Below, piece by piece: positions 1-6,881 of a DNA stretch of 17,193 nucleotides. A program made the position numbers and the translations under genes. Source of the DNA: Betaproteobacteria bacterium (GTDB lineage: Bacteria; Pseudomonadota; Gammaproteobacteria; Burkholderiales; Burkholderiaceae_C); contig RFNL01000236.1 in assembly GCA_009927195.1 (NCBI GenBank), positions 1 to 17,193 of the forward strand. Reading direction: 5' to 3'. The notes beneath the pieces were generated by a model. That model searched no databases, was not told the origin of the DNA, and was given only the letters and a program-made list of their open reading frames with translations. Position 1 is the first letter of the stretch; each line of letters begins with the position of its first letter.

Positions 1-500
1 GGCCTGATCTGCGCGAAGGCATTCACAGCCTATCTCTGTTCGCCTGTCAGACCTCCTGGGCCGCCCTGTCGGGCTGGCCTCGCGCGGTTATCGGTCTGAC
101 TGCAGCGGCCTCCCGCGTGCTCGGTCGGCTGCCTGCCAGAGCACTTAGGCTGGGGCCGCACGACGAAGCACATTCCACCATGGACCAGTGGTATCAGTGG
201 AACCTGAATCGCCATTTCATTGGCCACGCTGGCACCGATTACCTGGCTGCCATGTCTACGCTTCACATGCCCGTGCTGGCCATCGCGGCGAAAGGCGATC
301 AACGCATCGCGCCGCCCCAAGGCTGCCAGAACTACCTGACCGCCTTCGGTTCAAAGGTCAAACGCTTCGTGCTGGCCGGCCCGCATTTCGGGCATGCCAG
401 CGTCATGCAGTCCCGGGCCGCCCGCTCGGAAATCTGGCCCATCGTTCGCGCTTGGCTCTTCGATGACGATCAAAGAAAGGGGGCCTTCCAGCCATCATGA
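1..500 (+). CDS. Alpha/beta hydrolase, 3' part (5' end outside the window)
   Basis: The frame is open from base 3 to a TGA at 498-500, giving about 165 C-terminal residues; a GTG at 117 is only an internal codon. The visible part has the last strands of an alpha/beta hydrolase fold. A hydrophobic strand MPVLAIAAKGDQRIAP holds the loop where the acidic member of the triad sits (Asp in AKGDQ). Further on, GPHFGHASVM places a His where the catalytic His is expected, and it is followed by the typical amphipathic helix ending EIWPIVRAWL. The nucleophile elbow lies upstream of the window. Substrate cannot be told; fold-level assignment only. Base composition is very G+C-rich here (45 of 60 bases in 61-120), clearly above the DNA that starts near 700. 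Confidence 0.75.
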   Translation, partial: PDLREGIHSLSLFACQTSWAALSGWPRAVIGLTAAASRVLGRLPARALRLGPHDEAHSTMDQWYQWNLNRHFIGHAGTDYLAAMSTLHMPVLAIAAKGDQRIAPPQGCQNYLTAFGSKVKRFVLAGPHFGHASVMQSRAARSEIWPIVRAWLFDDDQRKGAFQPS

Positions 501-537
501 TCCACACGGGCGAGGCCGTCTCTTCAAGGAGTTTGAA

Positions 538-705
538 ATGGTCTCAACACCGCTTTCCACCGATGAAGTTCGCGCCTATATTGCCAAGAACAGAGACAGG
601 CACCTGAGTATTAAGTTTTTCTTCGGCCTCTTTGATGGCGTTAGGTTGGCTGGACGGTGTCACTGTACGACCCCGTGCTGGGAAGAAAACTGCCGTCTTA
701 GATGA
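538..705 (+). pseudogene. Short frame with good RBS, probably a 3'-truncated gene
   Basis: ATG at 538 has an excellent ribosome-binding site, AAGGAG at 526-531, six bases upstream. It encodes 55 residues beginning MVSTPLSTDEVRAYIAKNRD and then a hydrophobic stretch IKFFFGLFDGVRLAG. After that the composition changes abruptly to a Cys/Arg-rich tail (GRCHCTTPCWEENCRLR) that does not look like folded protein. The N-terminal part resembles the beginning of a longer soluble enzyme (a hotdog thioesterase-like start is conceivable, but I cannot confirm it). The change falls where G+C content drops, and the end meets the convergent LysR gene at 711. I infer that a longer gene was cut by the event that brought in the 711-3986 module. 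It could also be a genuine small protein. Confidence 0.35.
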
Positions 706-710
706 GTGGA

Positions 711-1607
711 TTATTTGCCATTGAGTTGATGCGCTGCGCGATGCAGATGGGCAATGAATTGCCTGATGGCCGGCGATACGACAGAACTGCTTCGAATCAT
801 CACACCGACTGTCAAAGGCAGACCAGGTTCTTGCAAGGGAACGCGAACAATACTTTGACCCAGCGGGTGCGAAATGATTTGCTCAGGCATCAGTCCCAAC
901 AAATCTGCAGAGCCTAATAAAGCAAGTAATGCGAGTGTTGAATTAACCACAGCGCCTGCTGGAGGCGGTGGCATGCCATGCGACTCAAACAGACGCGTTG
1001 CGTAACCTGTTTGTTGTGAATTCCCTGTGTAAATCCATGGTTCGTTCGCCAATTCATGCAGTTTTTTAGTGCGTGCATGGCGACTACCCTTCCTGGCCAC
1101 CACCACCATGGTTGTGGACATTAAAGACTCAGTGATGAACTCGCCATGGGGCAGACCGTCTGGGATGCCACCCACCACCATGTCAACCTCGACTTTGCGA
1201 AGTTTCTGCATTTGTTCAACAAACATCTCCTCGCTGACGCGCAGACGAATGTCTGGAAAAGCACGACTGTAGGTGCGCAAGGTTTCTGGAATGAGCAGCA
1301 TCATGGCGACTGGCACTGCCGCCACGTTTAACGCCCCTTGCATTTTTCCGTCCATCTGATGAATTAAGTCTGTGGCGGTGGTCAATTCGCCGAGAACTTT
1401 TTGAGCATGTTCAAACAAGACTTGCCCTTGCGCAGTCGCGATGACACCTTTGGAATGACGCTCTAGCAGGGGAGCCGCCAGTTCAATTTCAAGTTCGCGA
1501 ACAAGCTTTGTGAGTGCGGGTTGGGAGGTCCCTATTCTGCGGGCTGCGCCGCGCAAGCTGCCTTCTTCAATCGCCGCAACCAGCGCTTTCAATGCAGATA
1601 TTTTCAT
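711..1607 (-). CDS. LysR-family transcriptional regulator
   Basis: 298 residues, the usual length for the family. Residues about 3-62 form the winged helix-turn-helix (EEGSLRGAARRIGTSQPALT, then a wing with LLERHSKGVIAT). A linker helix follows, then a two-lobed effector-binding domain from about residue 90. It is transcribed divergently from the periplasmic binding protein gene at 1725. The classic LysR arrangement therefore predicts that it controls that gene and the gallate dioxygenase behind it, with an aromatic acid as likely coinducer (inference). The 117-bp divergent gap contains an inverted repeat at 1634-1655 that could be its binding site. The start has no clear Shine-Dalgarno, but the next upstream ATG on this strand runs into a stop, so 1607 is the best choice. 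Confidence 0.9.
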   Translation of the reverse strand: MKISALKALVAAIEEGSLRGAARRIGTSQPALTKLVRELEIELAAPLLERHSKGVIATAQGQVLFEHAQKVLGELTTATDLIHQMDGKMQGALNVAAVPVAMMLLIPETLRTYSRAFPDIRLRVSEEMFVEQMQKLRKVEVDMVVGGIPDGLPHGEFITESLMSTTMVVVARKGSRHARTKKLHELANEPWIYTGNSQQTGYATRLFESHGMPPPPAGAVVNSTLALLALLGSADLLGLMPEQIISHPLGQSIVRVPLQEPGLPLTVGVMIRSSSVVSPAIRQFIAHLHRAAHQLNGK

Positions 1608-1633
1608 GGCATTAACATGTTTTTGTGATAACT

Positions 1634-1655
1634 AAATGATATCGCCATTTCATTT
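1634..1655. promoter_or_regulatory. Candidate LysR operator in the divergent gap
   Basis: A perfect inverted repeat AAATGA-N10-TCATTT lies between the divergent LysR and binding-protein genes, 26 bp from the regulator's start codon. It also contains a T-N11-A pair (1640 and 1652), the loose signature of LysR-type boxes. Position and symmetry fit an autoregulatory site. The motif is A+T-rich and short, so chance symmetry cannot be excluded. Confidence 0.4.
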
Positions 1656-1724
1656 TTGTCATCTATTCAAGTTGGCATGGTCTTTTCACAATCTTTGCTT
1701 AGATCAATTCACAGGGGACACACC

Positions 1725-2687
1725 ATGATTCGCCGCATTTTTACTGTTGTCGCTTTGGGACTGGCTTTGACAGCTCAGGCCCAAACATTTCCAACCAAGC
1801 CCGTTCGCATCATTACGCCTTTCCCAGTGGGCAGTGGTCCTGAAGGCGTAGCTCGTTTGGTTGCCGATAAGTTGTCAAAAGCTTGGGGACAGCCCGTGAC
1901 TGTAGAAAACCGACCAGGCGGTAACGGATTCATTGCCATTGATGCATTCAAGCGCGGTGCCACTGATGGCACCGACTTGATCCAATTGGACAACGTGCAC
2001 TTAACAGCCTATCCACACCTGTTTAAGAAGTTACCCTACGACGCAAAATCAGATTTTGATGTGCTGTTGCCATTGTTCAAAACATACTTCTTCTTCACAA
2101 CAGCCACAGAAAGCAAATATAAAAACGTGGCTGACATAGTGGCCGATGCAAAAGCCAATCCTGGCAAGCTCAACTATGGTTCATGGTCTGTTGGCAATCC
2201 TGTTCACTTAGGTTCTGCATTGTTTGAAACTGTCACAGGAACAGAAATGCAACACGTGATCTACAAGGAAACAACGCAGCTTTACACCGGTGTGGCAACT
2301 GGCGAATTGGCTTTTGCAATGGGCACCAGCGCAACTGCAGGTCCTTTGTACCGCGCGGGCAAACTCAAATTTGTGGCCATTGCAGCACCTCGTCGATTGG
2401 CTGCTTACAAGGATGTACCTACTGTGGCAGAAGCGGGTGGCCCCAAAGATTTTGAAGTGAGTGGCTGGACGGCCATTGCGGCCCCAAAAGGATTGCCCAA
2501 AGTTGTTGCCGACAAAATCAACGCGGACATTGCCAAGGCATTGGCTGAGCCTGATGTGCGTGAAAAGTTTGTGTCATTCGGTTATGAGCCTTTCTCCCCT
2601 ACACGTGAACAGTTTGTGCAATACATTCAAACTGAATCTGTGAAGTTGGCAGGCGTGATTCAAAAGTCTAAAGCTGCACTCGATTAA
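1725..2687 (+). CDS. Tripartite tricarboxylate transporter substrate-binding protein (Bug/TctC family)
   Basis: 320 residues from the ATG at 1725, chosen because AGGGGA (1713-1718) sits six bases upstream and because the product then starts with a normal signal peptide, MIRRIFTVVALGLALTAQAQ, cleaved near AQA-QT. The frame stays open upstream to 1656, but that would bury the signal peptide. The mature N-terminus (FPTKPVRIITPFPVGSGPEG) and GQPVTVENRPGGNGFIA are hallmark stretches of Bug periplasmic binding proteins, which capture carboxylates for TctAB-type permeases or act as sensors. No TctA/TctB genes are present here, so it would work with permease subunits encoded elsewhere, as is common in Burkholderiales. 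Being 18 bp upstream of a gallate dioxygenase suggests an aromatic carboxylate ligand such as gallate (inference). DNA is A+T-richer than the pigment genes (27 of 60 G+C in 2101-2160). Confidence 0.88.
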   Translation: MIRRIFTVVALGLALTAQAQTFPTKPVRIITPFPVGSGPEGVARLVADKLSKAWGQPVTVENRPGGNGFIAIDAFKRGATDGTDLIQLDNVHLTAYPHLFKKLPYDAKSDFDVLLPLFKTYFFFTTATESKYKNVADIVADAKANPGKLNYGSWSVGNPVHLGSALFETVTGTEMQHVIYKETTQLYTGVATGELAFAMGTSATAGPLYRAGKLKFVAIAAPRRLAAYKDVPTVAEAGGPKDFEVSGWTAIAAPKGLPKVVADKINADIAKALAEPDVREKFVSFGYEPFSPTREQFVQYIQTESVKLAGVIQKSKAALD

Positions 2688-2705
2688 TCCTAAAGACGAA
2701 TCATC

Positions 2706-3986
2706 ATGGCTCGCATAGTTGGCGGTATTGGCGCCTCGCATTCACCCACCATTGGCTTTGCCAAGGACACTGGGAAGCAAAGCGACCCTGCTTGGCAACC
2801 TATCTTTGAAGGCTTTGACGCCATTCGAAGTTGGGTGCACGAGAAAAAAGTCGAAGTGTTGTTCATGATTTACAACGATCACATCACATCGTTCTTTTTG
2901 GATCATTACTCGGCCTATGTTTTGGGCATTGATGATGTGTATTTGCCTGCCGATGAAGGGGGAGGGCCTAGGACTGTGTCGCCTGCGTCCGGTCACCTGG
3001 GCTTGTCACAACATATCGGCATGTCACTTGTCGCCGATGAGTTTGACATGTCATTTTTTCAGGGCAAGCCGGTTGACCACGGTCTTCTGTCGCCCTTGTC
3101 AATGATGAGCGATGCCAATGGTCCTTGGCCAGGGAAAGTAGTTCCTTTGCAAGTGGGTGTACTCCAATTACCGATTCCCAGCGCCAAACGCATGTGGAAG
3201 TTCGGAAAAGCACTTCGGCGTGCGATTGAAAGTTATCCTGAGAATTTGAATGTCGCCATCATGGCAACGGGAGGCCTGTCGCATCAGGTGCATGGCGAAC
3301 GCGCTGGATTTCTCAATGAAGCTTGGGATGCGGAGTTTTTGGAACTTCTCGAAAAACAACCTGAGCGACTTGTCAATATGCGCATTGCGCAATACGCTGA
3401 AAAGGCTGGCATGGAGGGCTCAGAAGTCATCATGTGGCTCATCATGCGGGGCGCACTCTCGGATAAAGTCCAGTTGGTGCATAAGCAAACTTATGCACCG
3501 TCCATGACCAATATCGCTACGCTGGTTTTTGATGATCTTGGCGGTGAGCCTGATGCGGCTGCTGTCAAGGCGCACCAAGAACACATTGGTTTTGAGCTTG
3601 GGGGCGCTGCTGCATTGCAGGGCACCTATCCTTTTACCCATTCACGCAGCCACGCCAACTTACGCATCAATCGCTTTCTCCATGCACTGGTTCAGCCAGC
3701 GCACCGTGCTCGCTTTGTCAATGACTTTGAAGCGCTAGCGACTGATCACGGACTCACTGAAGAGGAAAAAGACCTGATTCGAAATCGCAAGTGGATTGAA
3801 ATGATCCGACGTGGTGTGATCTTCTTTGTCTTGGAGAAGATGGCTGCGGTACTTGGGGTGTCTAACCCTGAGGTTTACGCGGCTTTCCGAGGCGAAACCA
3901 TCGATCAGTTTCAAGCGACGCGCAAGGTGTCGATGAAATACTCTGTGGCTGGGGGCGAAAAGCTCAAGGAAATTGAACATCAATAA
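2706..3986 (+). CDS. Gallate dioxygenase (class III extradiol, LigB-LigA fusion; DesB/GalA type)
   Basis: 426 residues, matching gallate dioxygenases of the DesB/GalA type (about 420). It opens gallate between C4 and C3 with O2 to 4-oxalomesaconate, in the cytoplasm, using non-heme Fe(II). Residues 1-280 are the LigB-like catalytic domain. Expected iron ligands are His12 (in GASHSPT), His59 (YNDHITSFF) and Glu240 (EGSEVIMWL); the active-site histidines are His125 (DHGLLSP), His193 and His196 (GLSHQVHGERAG). Residues about 305-410 are the LigA-like alpha-helical domain (INRFLHALVQP, RNRKWIEMIRRGVIFF). The fusion and the strong resemblance to DesB favour gallate over protocatechuate, whose enzyme has separate subunits; 3-O-methylgallate or a related pyrogallol carries some residual likelihood. 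It follows the binding protein by 18 bp, probably one transcript under the LysR gene. Later pathway enzymes (hydratase, aldolase) are not in the window. Confidence 0.88.
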   Translation: MARIVGGIGASHSPTIGFAKDTGKQSDPAWQPIFEGFDAIRSWVHEKKVEVLFMIYNDHITSFFLDHYSAYVLGIDDVYLPADEGGGPRTVSPASGHLGLSQHIGMSLVADEFDMSFFQGKPVDHGLLSPLSMMSDANGPWPGKVVPLQVGVLQLPIPSAKRMWKFGKALRRAIESYPENLNVAIMATGGLSHQVHGERAGFLNEAWDAEFLELLEKQPERLVNMRIAQYAEKAGMEGSEVIMWLIMRGALSDKVQLVHKQTYAPSMTNIATLVFDDLGGEPDAAAVKAHQEHIGFELGGAAALQGTYPFTHSRSHANLRINRFLHALVQPAHRARFVNDFEALATDHGLTEEEKDLIRNRKWIEMIRRGVIFFVLEKMAAVLGVSNPEVYAAFRGETIDQFQATRKVSMKYSVAGGEKLKEIEHQ

Positions 3987-4047
3987 GTCACTGAGAGGGC
4001 GAAATCTCTGAAGTCAGCGCTAATAACGAAAGGTCGGCTGATACCTG

Positions 4048-4099
4048 CCCCAGGCAGTTGGCTACCCTAGACCAAGGCGGTAAAGGCCTTGCACTGGGG
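4048..4099. other. Nested inverted repeats in the gap behind the dioxygenase gene
   Basis: The 268-bp gap between two convergent genes (3987-4254) holds no convincing ORF. It contains a 6-bp stem CAAGGC/GCCTTG (4073-4078 and 4086-4091, 7-base loop). This sits inside an outer pair CCCCAG/CTGGGG (4048-4053 and 4094-4099). There is no T-run behind the stem, so it is not a standard intrinsic terminator. It may be a Rho-dependent or bidirectional termination structure, or a chance fold. Confidence 0.25.
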
Positions 4100-4254
4100 T
4101 TTGATTTCATCGGCCCCAACACCGCTGTATGTGTGGCAACAATAGAGTTTGCAATGCAATACAGCTAGATTAAAAATCTCACTGACACTGGATCAGCTTT
4201 TATCGCGGGCCCGATCAAGCGCTCTGCCAACCAAAACTAACCCACCGCCAGGGC

Positions 4255-4728
4255 TTAAAAATGCAGTTTGAAGCCGCTGTCTTGCACTTCGATGCTGTCG
4301 AGCCGTTTGCCGATCATGTCGGGCACATGGTAGACCGATGTGCCGTCCAGCAAGGTCAGCACGGTGGCGTTGAGTGTGCTGGCGATCGTGGCGGGCAGCT
4401 CTTTGCCGTCAGCGGTGCTGAGCTTCAATACATGGACTTTTGAAATCTCGATGTCGCCCTTGTCTTTGTTCCACACCGGTTGGGTGTTGATGCAAAAGTC
4501 GCCATTGGCTTTGGGCAGTTTGCTGGTCCAAGTACCGCACAGTTCTACTTTTTGACGCTGCTTGCTCAAGGCCAAGCTGGGATTGTCCAGGGTGATGGTG
4601 GCTTTTTCTTTGGGGAACTTTTTGGCCACAGCGATATCGATCAAGCCCTTGGGCACGCTGATCGTGATGGCATGGGCACTGCCCGTCAAAACCAGCCAAG
4701 CCAGTGAGAGGTAAATGCTTTTTTTCAT
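4255..4728 (-). CDS. Exported DUF1439-like protein
   Basis: 157 residues from the ATG at 4728, which overlaps the stop of the upstream gene as ATGA. A longer frame to 4809 exists but would place 27 residues before an evident signal peptide (MKKSIYLSLAWLVLTGSAHA, cleavage after AHA), so I reject it. The mature part (ITISVPKGLIDIAVAKKFPKEK, then LDNPSLALSKQRQKVELCG) has the pattern of the DUF1439/YceB family, periplasmic or lipoprotein beta-rich proteins of unknown function. This one has no lipobox cysteine at the cleavage site, so it is predicted to be soluble in the periplasm. Cys64 and Cys79 could form a disulfide. There is no visible Shine-Dalgarno, so translation is probably coupled to the ADP-ribosylglycohydrolase-like gene. 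Confidence 0.7.
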   Translation of the reverse strand: MKKSIYLSLAWLVLTGSAHAITISVPKGLIDIAVAKKFPKEKATITLDNPSLALSKQRQKVELCGTWTSKLPKANGDFCINTQPVWNKDKGDIEISKVHVLKLSTADGKELPATIASTLNATVLTLLDGTSVYHVPDMIGKRLDSIEVQDSGFKLHF

Positions 4729-5855
4729 GGTGTCGTGTGGTGTTGAAGGGCGGGCAAAAAGGTGTTGATGAATTGCTCGATCTCTGACCCAGCCACTGCG
4801 CCTGCCCAAAGCCCTTGGCGCCAGCGCAAAGGAATGGCGTCATAGCCCAGCCATGCGCCCATCAATGCCCCCAGCACCGCGCCCCGGTGGCAGTTATCCC
4901 CGCCCGCGTTGGTGTTGGCGATCAGCGCGGCCTCAAAGTCCTGGTGGTAGCGTGCGGCCAAATACAAAACGCAGGGGAACGAGTCTTCGATGTAACACGC
5001 TGGGCTGTAGATGCCTCCAATCACTTGGGAGACGTTCACGGTGCTCCCGGGCGCCTTGGCCAACAAGGCACTCAAGCCTTTGCCCAATGGGGATGCGTGG
5101 CTTTGCAACCAGGCGACCATGTCGGTGGGCGGCGAAAACACCAGGCCGGCCAGTATCTGGGCATAGGCCCTTGCAAACACCTCCAAGGGGTGAGACAGAT
5201 GGGTCAGGCGCAATTGGGTCAAAGCTGCGGTGACGGCAGCGTCTGCGCCTTGCTGTGCAGCGGTGCCCAAGATCACGGGTGCCAAGCCCACCAAACCGCC
5301 CACCGATGCCGTGTCGTGTCCAGTCTCGCCCGCGCACTCGTGCGCGGGTACGCCACGGGCCCAATTGGCAAAAAAGTCGCGATGGTAAGACTCGGCGTAG
5401 GTGTCGTTGTGGCTGTCGGGCGTGATCATGAAGTCCACATATGCCGATAAAAAGTCGGCCGTATCATGCATTTTTTGGCGTGTCATGGACCGCAGAACCA
5501 ACCGGGCACACAAGGCGTTCAAAGTGTTCTCGCCGGCCTGCATGCCCTGGTGGTAGTGGCGGTTGGGTGGTCCCCAGTGGTGTTTCTTGCCTTTGAGAAT
5601 GACCTCTCCCACCACATCTCCCGACTGAGCGCCGCGGCCAGCGCGGGCTGTGCTCGACAAAGACATGATGGAGCTTGGGTGGTGCGCTTTGGGCGCTTGA
5701 AAGTCGCGCACCTCACCAAAGTCGCGCTGTAAATCAGACAAACGGTAATACCAATGCACGGGCATGGCCAGGGCGTCGCCCACCAACATGCCCCACAAGG
5801 CCCCACGAACGCGGTCAGCGGTGGTCAAAGCTTTGGGCGGTGTGAGGTTTGTCAT
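4725..5855 (-). CDS. ADP-ribosylglycohydrolase-like protein with atypical metal motifs
   Basis: 376 residues. The N-terminus RVRGALWGMLVGDALAMPVHW (residues 15-35) is the opening helix and GDA motif of the ADP-ribosylglycohydrolase (DraG-like) fold. Near the end, NTNAGGDNCHRGAVLGALMGAW (314-335) is the region that normally carries the second metal-binding Asp cluster (GGDTD). Here it reads GGDNCH, and the usual N-terminal Thr-Asp-Asp motif is not visible; STARAGRG occupies about that place. An HDTASVGG stretch lies at 180-187. Canonical members use two Mg2+ ions to remove ADP-ribose from Arg or other residues. This subfamily may bind one metal or have another substrate, so the name describes the fold, not a proven activity. 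No nitrogenase genes are visible, so a DraG role is not indicated. It is the first gene of a two-gene unit with the DUF1439-like gene. Confidence 0.78.
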   Translation of the reverse strand: MTNLTPPKALTTADRVRGALWGMLVGDALAMPVHWYYRLSDLQRDFGEVRDFQAPKAHHPSSIMSLSSTARAGRGAQSGDVVGEVILKGKKHHWGPPNRHYHQGMQAGENTLNALCARLVLRSMTRQKMHDTADFLSAYVDFMITPDSHNDTYAESYHRDFFANWARGVPAHECAGETGHDTASVGGLVGLAPVILGTAAQQGADAAVTAALTQLRLTHLSHPLEVFARAYAQILAGLVFSPPTDMVAWLQSHASPLGKGLSALLAKAPGSTVNVSQVIGGIYSPACYIEDSFPCVLYLAARYHQDFEAALIANTNAGGDNCHRGAVLGALMGAWLGYDAIPLRWRQGLWAGAVAGSEIEQFINTFLPALQHHTTP

Positions 5856-6025
5856 CTTGTGTTGTTGGTCGGGTCAGCGCCAGGACACTTGAGCTTCTCT
5901 GAACGGGCAGGAGGCATCCACAATCTGGGCGCTGGTGCTTGGGGCATGAGTTCGGATCTGCGCCGAGCCACAAAAAGGCACCCAAAACCATCCTTGGATT
6001 TTTTTACCAGCTTAGGTGGATCAGT

Positions 6026-6421
6026 TTATTTGACGACCACATCAATCGATTTAGATAGTTGGGGGCCAAATGACTGGTGTGCCCAATTCGCAAATTGCAT
6101 GGTTAACTTATATTTGCCGGGAGGAAGGCTTACTTCAGTTTCAGTCTGGCCTTTGCCGTAATGGATGTGCGTTGCATCCGCTGGAACCGTAATGCCATTT
6201 GGGATGCTCTCACCATTGATGATCAAATGATGGTGCCCCGAATTAGCGGTCATATCACCAGCAGGCTTGACGGTCATGCCTGTTACCCCAAAAACCACTT
6301 TAAATGGGCTGGTGACCGTTGCACCATTTTTGGGCTCAAGAAAATCGACTGACTGTGCAAATGCTGCATGACTGGAAAAAATTAAGAGAGCGCTTGTGAA
6401 GAATAAGGAATGAAGTTTCAT
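6026..6421 (-). CDS. Exported DUF4399 protein, His-rich
   Basis: 131 residues with a clear signal peptide (MKLHSLFFTSALLIFSSHAAFA, cleavage before QS). AAGGA lies seven bases before the ATG. The mature domain is the compact beta-rich DUF4399 type: FLEPKNGATVTSPFKVVFGVTG, then SGHHHLIING (His63-65), THIHYGKGQTETEVSLPPG (His85, His87) and a final strand. The clustered histidines near GHHHL and HIHYGKGQT are the family signature. They look suited to binding a metal such as copper, but that is inference and no function is established to my knowledge. The gene is monocistronic as far as the sequence shows. The 170 bp between it and the gene at 5855 hold nothing I can assign. DNA is A+T-richer than the flanking genes. 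Confidence 0.8.
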   Translation of the reverse strand: MKLHSLFFTSALLIFSSHAAFAQSVDFLEPKNGATVTSPFKVVFGVTGMTVKPAGDMTANSGHHHLIINGESIPNGITVPADATHIHYGKGQTETEVSLPPGKYKLTMQFANWAHQSFGPQLSKSIDVVVK

Positions 6422-6591
6422 GGTCTGATCCTTGAAGGTTATTGATTGAGAAAGTTACATATTACTGGTTTTGGCAAAGCATGTACGGCCCGATTCGGCG
6501 ATAGGACAACGCGAGGAGCCGTATTGAAATTTGGACTTAATGCAAAGATCTAAGCCTGATGGTCAATGACCCTTTTCTTCAGGTATTCATC

Positions 6592-6621
6592 AATGTGGCC
6601 CACTTTGCTTGTTGCCACATT
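6592..6621. repeat. Perfect 8-bp inverted repeat upstream of the fasciclin remnant
   Basis: AATGTGGC (6592-6599) and GCCACATT (6614-6621) form a perfect inverted repeat with a 14-base spacer, followed by a short T-run (6621-6624). It lies 36 bp upstream of the truncated fasciclin gene and far from the start of the DUF4399 gene. It could be an operator of that remnant, a weak plus-strand terminator of something now lost, or one end of an old insertion. No gene ends just before it. Confidence 0.4.
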
Positions 6622-6656
6622 TTTGACGCTTGACAAATTTTGGAATGGAATTCGCG

Positions 6657-6881
6657 ATGAAGAAAATTTTGATTGCAAGCATCGTGGCTCTTGGCATGAC
6701 AATTTCAGCACAGGCCAAAGACATCGTAGAAACAGCAGTTGGCGCTGGTACGTTCCAGACTCTGGCAACAGCGCTAGGAGCGGCAGGTCTGGTAGACACG
6801 CTCAAAGGCAAAGGTCTTTTCACTGTTTTTGCGCCAACCGGTGTGATGGTTGATAACGCCATAGGAATCAAAACAGATTGA
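6657..6881 (+). pseudogene. Fasciclin-domain protein, truncated after the first motif
   Basis: From the ATG at 6657 the product begins with a signal peptide MKKILIASIVALGMTISAQA and then KDIVETAVGAGTFQTLATAL, GLVDTLKGKGLFTVFAPT. This is the unmistakable start of a secreted single fasciclin (beta-Ig-h3) protein, including the first conserved FAPT box. Intact relatives continue with the aspartate- and alanine-rich part of the box and about 100 more residues. Here the family resemblance stops at FAPT and the frame ends 13 residues later with GVMVDNAIGIKTD. No second fasciclin box (the usual H-region or C-terminal strand) is visible in any frame up to 7164. I read it as a gene whose 3' part was replaced by a deletion or recombination near 6840. 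A functional 74-residue product is unlikely. Confidence 0.65.

Noticed and set aside
4050..4115. tRNA-like arms in the gap after the dioxygenase gene
   Set aside because: No acceptor stem, no proper T-loop and no anticodon arm; only simple inverted repeats remain.
4729..4809. Longer start for the DUF1439-like protein
   Set aside because: It would put 27 charged residues before an evident signal peptide and overlap the upstream gene; ATG at 4728 gives the ATGA overlap.
4815..5450. 211-codon plus-strand frame antisense to the ADP-ribosylglycohydrolase-like gene
   Set aside because: Gly/Gln/His/Ala-rich shadow; the minus-strand frame has family motifs at both ends.
4725..5855. Gene as DraG (nitrogenase-reactivating hydrolase)
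   Set aside because: No nitrogenase or draT genes are visible and the metal-binding motifs differ; only the fold is supported.
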